Positions 58,207 to 64,000 of a DNA stretch of 64,000 nt are shown here, one piece after another. Every line of letters starts with the position of its first letter. Position 1 is the stretch's first letter. The notes beneath the pieces are model-generated. The model saw only the letters and a list, made by a program, of their open reading frames with translations. It ran no database searches and had not been told where the DNA came from. This DNA comes from Lepas anatifera. Lineage: Eukaryota; Arthropoda; Thecostraca; Lepadidae. A program made the position numbers and the translations under genes. The stretch is taken from assembly GCA_034440635.1 (NCBI GenBank), contig JAOTON010000893.1, positions 366,001 through 430,000 of the forward strand, written 5' to 3'.

Positions 58207-60400
58207 TCATTACCGGTCAATCAATGTTATACAATTTTCTGGCATGAACATCGAAACCAACACCACAGAGGGACAAAAATTTTGAGGGACAAAAAAATAC
58301 CCACCAGCAAAAATATATCGAGCAGTTTCAATCGTTTAAAATTCCTCCATGACTGTATCCTGCGACAAGTTCTTCCAAAATCAGCTCCTCAACAACTTAA
58401 AAACAAAGATCATCCGCTTAGTGCTTCTGCGCGTTCTTTCCTAGAAAATGCATGTGCTGAGGTAAAAGACAAGAAATATGTTCTAAAAGACGAACTAAAT
58501 GGAATACAATTGTCGACATCATTACGAACAAAGCTCAACGAATTCAAACACAAGCAACAAGCGAAACTCAAACGAAAACTAAAGTCTCTTTGCGATGCCA
58601 GTCCATGGAAAGAAGCTGGCAACGTTGACACAATACCTAATTTATCAACACGATCACTCAGCAGTTATAAAAAAGAAGCGTTATCTCTTGGTTTCAAGTT
58701 TGATACAGGCAGATGTAAAGATCATTATGTAGATCATGTCCGTAGAAACTAAAAATGTAACTAGGATGATGAAGAAAGTGGGAGGAGTTGTGATATTAGA
58801 TAAGGCTGCATACATAAAGAAAATGAAGAATCCCTTACAGGACACAGATACTTTTGAAAAAAAAATCCTGAATTTATAGAAAAACTCAGTACGAAATTCA
58901 AACAAGAAACATGAAAACTGTTAAAGAAGTCTGAAAAGGGAAAAAACTTCTTCACCTTCTGGAAGAGGCTCCTACCGCACCATGAATGCGCGGTTTTCCA
59001 AAGCTGCACAAAACGAACATACCGATGCGTCCCATCACGTCAGGGATTGGCAGTGCTCCACATCGTATCGCAAAATACTAGCAATACCCCTGTCAAGCTC
59101 GTTGGGTACCGTTAGCGACTCACACCTCCAGAACACTGATGACCACATGGTAAAGATTAAGAACGTTGATTTCTCAAATAAGTTTCTAGCCAGTTTTGAA
59201 GTTAAGTTATCATTTACGAACGTTTCGGTAGAAGGGGCGCTAAAAGCTATTGAAATCGTAACAAAGAACGTGTACCCGGACCAACTACCCTTACCAAAAG
59301 AAGATTATTCAAAATTCCAAAAAATGTGCATGAATTTCAGTGACTTTAAATTCAACACGGATGAGTACTTTCAACACAGTGGTCTTGCGATGGGTTCGCC
59401 GCTAAGCTCGGTAACTGCATACCCGTACATGGAATGGCTTGAAAAACATCATTACCTAGGGATAATGGGATCAAATGTGAACTGGGGCCCCATATGTCGA
59501 TGACAAGTAGTTTTAGTCCCCACTGGTATGCACTAAGAAACTAAAATCCATCAACTGAACTCCATTGATCCTAAAATCCAGCTCACCATTGAAAAAAGAA
59601 CATCAGATAATTCTAGCTCTCTTTGACACAGAGCTTGTTAGGAATGACAAAGCCAAATTCAAAGTATATCAAAATCCAACAAACAAGGAATGCTATGTAC
59701 GTTTTTACTCAGGTCATAGTAATAGGGTGAAGCGTAACAGGTTGAATAGGGTATAATAGGTAGGTAAGTACCTAATCAGTAAGTGATCGGGTGAAGCGTG
59801 ATAGGGTGAAGCAAAAGTAGTAGTAATAGGATTTTTTCTCAGGGCCTTCCACATTTGCAGTGAAAAATATATGCAAGAAGAGATAGGACATATTATAAAA
59901 TCGTTTACGAAGCTAAAAAATCCGAGACGGCTTCTGATAGATATAAAGAAGAAAGCTCTAGGTATATGAAAACGATCCGCAAAAGCCAGCAAAAAGGAAA
60001 AGGTACGATTTGTTACGATACCGTACTCGAAACCTCTTGAATTCTCTATTACCCTGCTCGAAACCACCTGAAATTATTGCAAACAGATTTATAGGAACGG
60101 GGTGCGAAGTAGCATTTTATTCCGATAAAAAGTTAGTAGAATCTTAGCGAAAAATAAAGTTGAGACAACCCAGAACCAAAAAGTGTAGTGTACCCGGTAC
60201 CGTGCGGGTCATGTACGGAAACATACATAGGTGAAACTGGAATGGGCTTAAAAACAAAATAAGAGGCCTTCGAAACATCTCAGAATTCACTGCATTTGTC
60301 AAAAATTCCATAAAGCCAAATCATTTACCAAACTGGGATAAAGCTAAAATTATAGCAGTTTGTTAAAACAAAGATAACAGGAGAGCCTCAGAAGCAGCAC
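58207..60400 (+). pseudogene. Penelope-like RT and GIY-YIG endonuclease
   Basis: An N-terminal frame (58153-58752, Lys-rich) precedes RT. RT signatures appear at 58982-59503 with the end block HSGLAMGSPLSSVTAYPYMEWLE. The catalytic YVDD (59495-59506) is intact but lies one frame over, followed directly by a stop. The C-terminal RT region continues at 59565-59756 (KVYQNPTNKECYVRFYSGHSN). The endonuclease remnant at 60182-60262 reads VVYPVPC, then YIGETG; the GIY motif is changed to VVY, YIG is kept. In this family the RT uses nicked or open DNA ends as primer. The copy is dead. Confidence 0.85.
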
Positions 60401-60520
60401 ATATAGCTAAGAATGAAACTTTTTACCTTAGGCCCTGTTTCATGAAACGGGCAAAATCAGCGGCTGGATTAGGAGTTAGTTGAGCAAGAAAAATAGACAA
60501 ATAATGATAATAATGATAAG

Positions 60521-60713
60521 CATGGGCACCGAAAGTGGGGGGACGGGGAGACGCGCCCCCCCCCTGTTGGACAGCCAGGAGGAAGTCCCCCAAAATTTTT
60601 GGTCCATCGTCATTTAATGCCATCAGGTACCGAATATGCTCAAAATTCCCCTCCCCGGTCAGCACCAGCCTGGGTCCGTCCTCCCCCTGTAAAATTCCGT
60701 GACGGCGCCTCTG
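60521..60713. mobile_element. hAT-like MITE, 193 bp, perfect 8-bp TSD
   Basis: Starts CATGGGCACCG and ends CGGCGCCTCTG (imperfect inverse). Flanked by ATGATAAG at 60513-60520 and 60714-60721. The uninterrupted target (AATGATAAGTCTA) is present in the other pLTR copies, so the insertion is proven within the window. It is younger than the pLTR. Confidence 0.92.
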
Positions 60714-60902
60714 ATGATAAGTCTAGCATTTCTTATATCAAAGCTTGCATAGCATACACTTTAGAAACATCCAACAAACATTATTTGGATATCCTCAAGA
60801 AGGGTGCTTTCATAGTTCTGTTGCATGATAATTTTGCACGAAAAATCCTAACGATAAAACTGCAGCACGTCTTGATGACGTCTTCTTGATCCCTCATCCC
60901 TT

Positions 60903-60940
60903 AGATGTTGACAAAGACTCCGGTCGAAACGCGTTCATCT
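60903..60940 (+). ncRNA. Hammerhead-ribozyme-like motif, copy 3
   Basis: Same structure as copy 2 with loop TCCG in stem II and intact stem I (AGATG/CATCT). The unusual U3 and A8 are shared by all three copies, so they predate the copies. Confidence 0.4.
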
Positions 60941-60960
60941 GCTTTGTTGGTCCAAATGTG

Positions 60961-61634
60961 AATTATAAATCAATGTTTGTGTTTATTTTGGTTTACTTGT
61001 ATTCCTTAGTAGAAGCACAGCATGTAAATGCATATCTCATCTTGAGACTTTCGAGGTTCTCAGGAACGAGCTTGGTACAATAAGCTGGGGCAACATTATA
61101 CATGTCCAGAAGGATTGTAGCTCAATATCAAACATGGAATACAAGTTAGAATAATTTCATGGGTTTCTATAATCATTTCAGATGCATAACCGTGTCAGTG
61201 AAATTAGGTACCTACATATGCAATATGGGTTCTACCTAAGTCCAACACTGCTATTTCTCAAAATCACAAATGCACCATTGTAAACCTTAAACGTCGGCAA
61301 AAATAATTATAATGTCACTTTTGGCTTGGGTATATTTGATTTAAGCACTGTGTGGTTACATGGCGTCTTAAAAGGAGTTTCGATTACCTATAGATTTAGG
61401 CTAGAAATAACGCCAATATTTAACGCTAATAGTTAATCTGGCCCTAGTTAGCCTCAATCTCACGACCTCATGAAAACGATTGTTTAAACTGTGCGCACAT
61501 CAATTAACTGTGCATTAAAACCCCAGCAAAATGAAAGGGTGTCATGAGTTATACAGTCAGTACTAAGTCGTAAGTCACGTGCGGTATTCATTCATTTATA
61601 GGCAGTTGGGCTGAGATTTCTCAAACGGACTTTG
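60961..61634. other. No gene recognised
   Basis: AT-rich, short frames only. Confidence 0.45.
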
Positions 61635-61835
61635 AAATGGTCAGGGTGTTTAAAACACCCTGACAAAGCCATTTAAAACGACCCTGGGGTCGTTAACGGC
61701 CCTAACCGATTAGAGTGGTTGTTACAGCCATAGGGTGTTTATAACGACCCTAGGGCGGTTATAGCCATATTGGACCGTTAGGGTCGTTCTAACCACTCTA
61801 AGGTCGTTTTAAACACCCGGATTTTCTATCCACCC
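61635..61835. mobile_element. Palindromic element built of AACGACCCTAGGGTCGTT-type units
   Basis: GTCAGGGTGTTTAAAACACCCTGAC at the left end is a 25-base perfect hairpin in itself (61639-61663). The whole block is an imperfect palindrome: AGAGTGGTTGTTA at about 61714 pairs with CTAACCACTCT at about 61789, and the outer GGGTGTTTAAAAC pairs with GTTTTAAACACCC at 61807-61820. Likely a foldback MITE. Confidence 0.75.
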
Positions 61836-62854
61836 TGTAGCATATACAGTGCAAAAAATACATTCCCGATATATGAGGAACAACCTTCATATGCCACTCA
61901 CCAAGCACAGCACTATCTCGCTTGATTTGACTAAATTTTGCATTTTGTTTTATTTTACTTTAAGTGCGTGCTAACAGTATAGGTTCATTTCCGGTTCTTT
62001 CGGGTTGGCCTCGTTTTAAAATCGGGTGTGCGATGGAAACAAAATATCACCTTATGGACTTGTTTCTATGTTCGTCTTTAAAGGTATTACCACATCAGTA
62101 ATATATTTCATAGAGGTTAATCTAATCGAGCTTTAGTTGTCATTCTGCTTTATACACGCATTATTGACACAGTATTCCTACTTGCCAATGTAAACCCTAA
62201 TTGCGGTCGCAATGCTATGAGTTTGAGTCTGAGACTCACCAATATACTATGAAATTTTCTTTCCACTCAAAGGTAGCCACATATTTCAAGATAATTCAGG
62301 AGACGATTACACGAATTTTTAGACGGAAAACTCCTTACATTAGTACAGACAAACACTTAATAAAAAAGTATGATCAGGTAGATACCATTGCATTCTCATT
62401 TCCCTCTCGAACAAAATTTTCAAGAGTCTCAAATGTTTATGTAAGATCATTCATAAATCTCCTGTGCTTAAATAATTATGTTATTATCTTCCATTGATAA
62501 ATGACCAGGGCCACAGAAAAAGTGATAAATGTCGAGGAAACCTTGAAATGCTCCTCCCAATGATTATCGATTGTAGAAGCAATTATATGTAACGTTATAT
62601 AACCAAGTACTGCTGATTTGGAGCTTTGCGGGGGATGAACATTTAAGTGGCAAGAAGGAAGTTGGATGTGGCTGTTTCGGTTACGGTGGTGTTGACATAA
62701 CATGGCAGTTCACTTCTCATCGTAATCTGTAATAACATACTTTCAACGCCAGTGTAGGGTTTGCAATTAAATGAAGAAACGGCGGTCCTCGGACAGTGCC
62801 TTGTCTCACATATTGATTTAAAAGAAGTGCCTATGAACAAAATAAAGTGCTTAC
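61836..62854 (-). other. Probable first intron of the gene at 62855; no exon recognised
   Basis: AT-rich and without recognised repeats. If the splice donor at 62854-62853 is used, this stretch is intron on the minus strand. A frame at 62201-62497 (plus) is not recognised. Confidence 0.4.
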
Positions 62855-62942
62855 CTGCCAATGTGAATCCAATGCACACAGTGTAGAATATCCATAACGA
62901 GGCAAGAACTTGCCAGACTATTTTTCCCATATCCAATGCCAT
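62855..62942 (-). CDS. First coding exon of a host gene, secretory signal peptide
   Basis: On the minus strand an ATG at 62942 (purine at -3 and G at +4) opens 29 codons and one base. The product starts MALDMGKIVWQ, followed by a hydrophobic core (VLASLWIFYTVCIGFTLA): short N-region, about 18 apolar residues, small residues near the end. That is a signal peptide or a signal anchor. The exon ends CAG before GTAAGC, a near-consensus donor, giving a phase-1 intron. Phase-1 introns after a signal peptide are usual in secreted and membrane proteins. The rest of the gene lies further left or outside the window; no further exon was found. The product cannot be named. Confidence 0.55.
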
Positions 62943-63559
62943 TGCAGTCACCGTACCCTCTCGAAAACGGCCTATTCCCGCGGTCCGAAACTAGGGAGTC
63001 CTTTTTGAAGGCGATGTGTTATAGCCGCATTATTAACTCTCATACTTTACTTAGAACACTCACTTCTTGGAACAATTTCATTGTTTGTACAATTTACCAC
63101 GTGCTTGAATGTAACTTTCACCACGACTCACTGGCCAAAAGCATCTGATTCCCAAAAAAACTGTTCACCTACAAGGTCACCTTCACTGCAGTCAGTCCTT
63201 TTAAAATGTCCAGTCCTGTCTTGACCCTCAGCTCCTTGTATCGCTGTTGGATGTTGCAACTACCAGCAGAGAGCGCGCTCTAACTCCACAGATCGCACCC
63301 CTCTTTCACCAGTGACAATGACAAGGACCACGACCACCGTTCACTCGCTGCCACGCTACCGGCGTACACCCGCGCTGGGCGGCGACCTAGGCGCTACTGA
63401 AGCGGCGACAGTGGCGACGGCACCAGTACACCCTCAACGGCGCCAGGTGCGGGCCGCGCGCGCCGGCGGGCCCTTTGGCGACGGGGCGGGGGGCGGGGGA
63501 GCAGCACATTAGCCGCTCACAGATCGCCGGGTGACAGCGGCGCTGTCAACGCCTGGCAG
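62943..63559 (-). promoter_or_regulatory. 5' region and CpG-rich promoter of the minus-strand gene
   Basis: The sequence changes from AT-rich to strongly CpG-rich at 63300-63540, upstream of the first exon on the minus strand, as expected for a promoter. A forward frame at 63312-63512 is Ala/Gly/Arg-rich and is probably a GC artefact. No TATA box stands out. Assignment is by position and composition. Confidence 0.35.
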
Positions 63560-63828
63560 TGGCAGTGCCGTTCCGTCGTCACTGATGTAGCAGTGCCGGT
63601 CTGTCGTCACTGATGTAGCAGTGCCGGTCCGTCGTCACTGATGTAGCAATACGGGTCCGCCGTCACTGATGTAGCAGTGCGAGTCCGTCGTCTCTGATAT
63701 AGCAGTGTGGGGCCGTCGTCACTGATGTAGCCGTGAGGGTCCGTCGTCACTGATGTAGCAGTGGGGATCCGTCGTCACTGATGTAGCAGTGCCGTCTGTC
63801 GTCACTGATGTAGCAGTGCTCACAGCTC
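63560..63828 (+). repeat. 28-bp minisatellite, nine to ten copies
   Basis: The unit is close to CCGTCGTCACTGATGTAGCA plus GTGCCGGT. Early copies begin at 63573, 63601 and 63629, and later ones show small length changes (28-29 bp). It borders the CpG-rich block. Confidence 0.92.
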
Positions 63829-64000
63829 GCGGACAGCCGCGCGGCACTGTTTTGTTGGTGTTCGCTGGGGGCTTATGCATAAAACACATTTAACGAAAGG
63901 TTTGTGTTGAAAAAGGCAGCTAGTCAATAGGCCATGTCGTGATCACCACTTTTTCACAGGATCTTTGATTACCGGGTGTTTCCTAATGTATTGATGGCCG
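63829..64000. other. No feature seen
   Basis: Unique-looking sequence up to the window end. Confidence 0.4.

Larger units (their letters stand above)
57960..60960 (+). mobile_element. Penelope-like retroelement with GIY-YIG endonuclease, degraded
   Basis: Left pLTR (about 57960-58206), coding region (58207-60400) and right pLTR (60422-60960, split by a MITE). The RT motif MGSPLS, the paired aspartates YVDD and the C-terminal GIY-YIG remnant are the marks of the group. Frames are broken by many stops. Together with the reverse pLTR (56999-57690) it has the tandem and inverted terminal-repeat layout known for Penelope-like elements. Confidence 0.88.
60422..60960 (+). repeat. Penelope-like terminal repeat (pLTR), right copy
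   Basis: Starts TTAGGCCCTGTTTCATGAAA and continues to CGAAACGCGTTCATCTGC and beyond. Relative to the reverse copy it lacks about 290 bp after the first 50 bp. It is split by a 193-bp MITE at 60521-60713. The 57960 copy shows the unbroken sequence. Confidence 0.8.

Noticed and set aside
63312..63512. 66-codon forward frame in the CpG-rich block
   Set aside because: Composition-driven Ala/Gly/Arg frame; the opposite-strand promoter reading fits better.

Overview
This is animal genomic DNA, most likely from an invertebrate. The evidence is a dense, layered load of metazoan-type transposable elements, spliceosomal signals, long microsatellite and minisatellite arrays, and almost no intact reading frame. 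No bacterial-style operon, rRNA or clear functional tRNA gene is visible. The taxon cannot be fixed from the sequence. CR1-group non-LTR elements, a GIY-YIG Penelope-like element, a Gypsy element, hAT-like MITEs and T2/Kolobok-like elements with a THAP exon together suit a marine invertebrate.

Layout. 0-11 kb: two CR1-group non-LTR retrotransposons in the same orientation, one with ORF1, endonuclease and reverse transcriptase (RT), the other 5'-truncated. They are separated by a GC-rich block with a splice-acceptor-like site and a 17-bp repeat, and are followed by a (TG)n tract. 11.5-14.3 kb: a TTAA-bounded inverted-repeat element split by a hAT-like element with an 8-bp target-site duplication (TSD). 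14.3-21.8 kb: non-coding sequence, a half-kilobase tandem duplication and a 2.4-kb minisatellite with a 46-bp unit. 21.8-25.8 kb: a TA-flanked inverted-repeat element holding a reverse-strand RT relic. 26.9-32.0 kb: three TTAA/AGGGA elements in a row, two sharing one TTAA, the middle one carrying a THAP-like exon. 32-38 kb: degenerate repeats, small MITEs, a 1.6-kb palindrome around a cysteine-rich reading frame, and an AGGTCA-rich block.

38.4-45.4 kb: a Gypsy LTR element (protease, RT, RNase H, integrase) cut inside RNase H by a 3.4-kb element with about 700-bp inverted repeats and a perfect 9-bp TSD. 47-48.7 kb: another non-LTR relic. 49.7-53.3 kb: a 3.6-kb hAT-like element with a perfect 8-bp TSD, built largely of tandem repeats. 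54-57 kb: more repeats and a second TTAA element. 57-61 kb: a Penelope-like element with three copies of its terminal repeat, each with a hammerhead-ribozyme-like motif, one split by a 193-bp MITE. 61.6 kb: a palindromic element. 62.9 kb, minus strand: the one good host-gene candidate, a signal-peptide-like first coding exon with a splice donor, next to GC-rich DNA and a 28-bp repeat array.

The genes do not form a pathway. The window is best read as a stratigraphy of insertions, several with exact target-site duplications that date them relative to each other.
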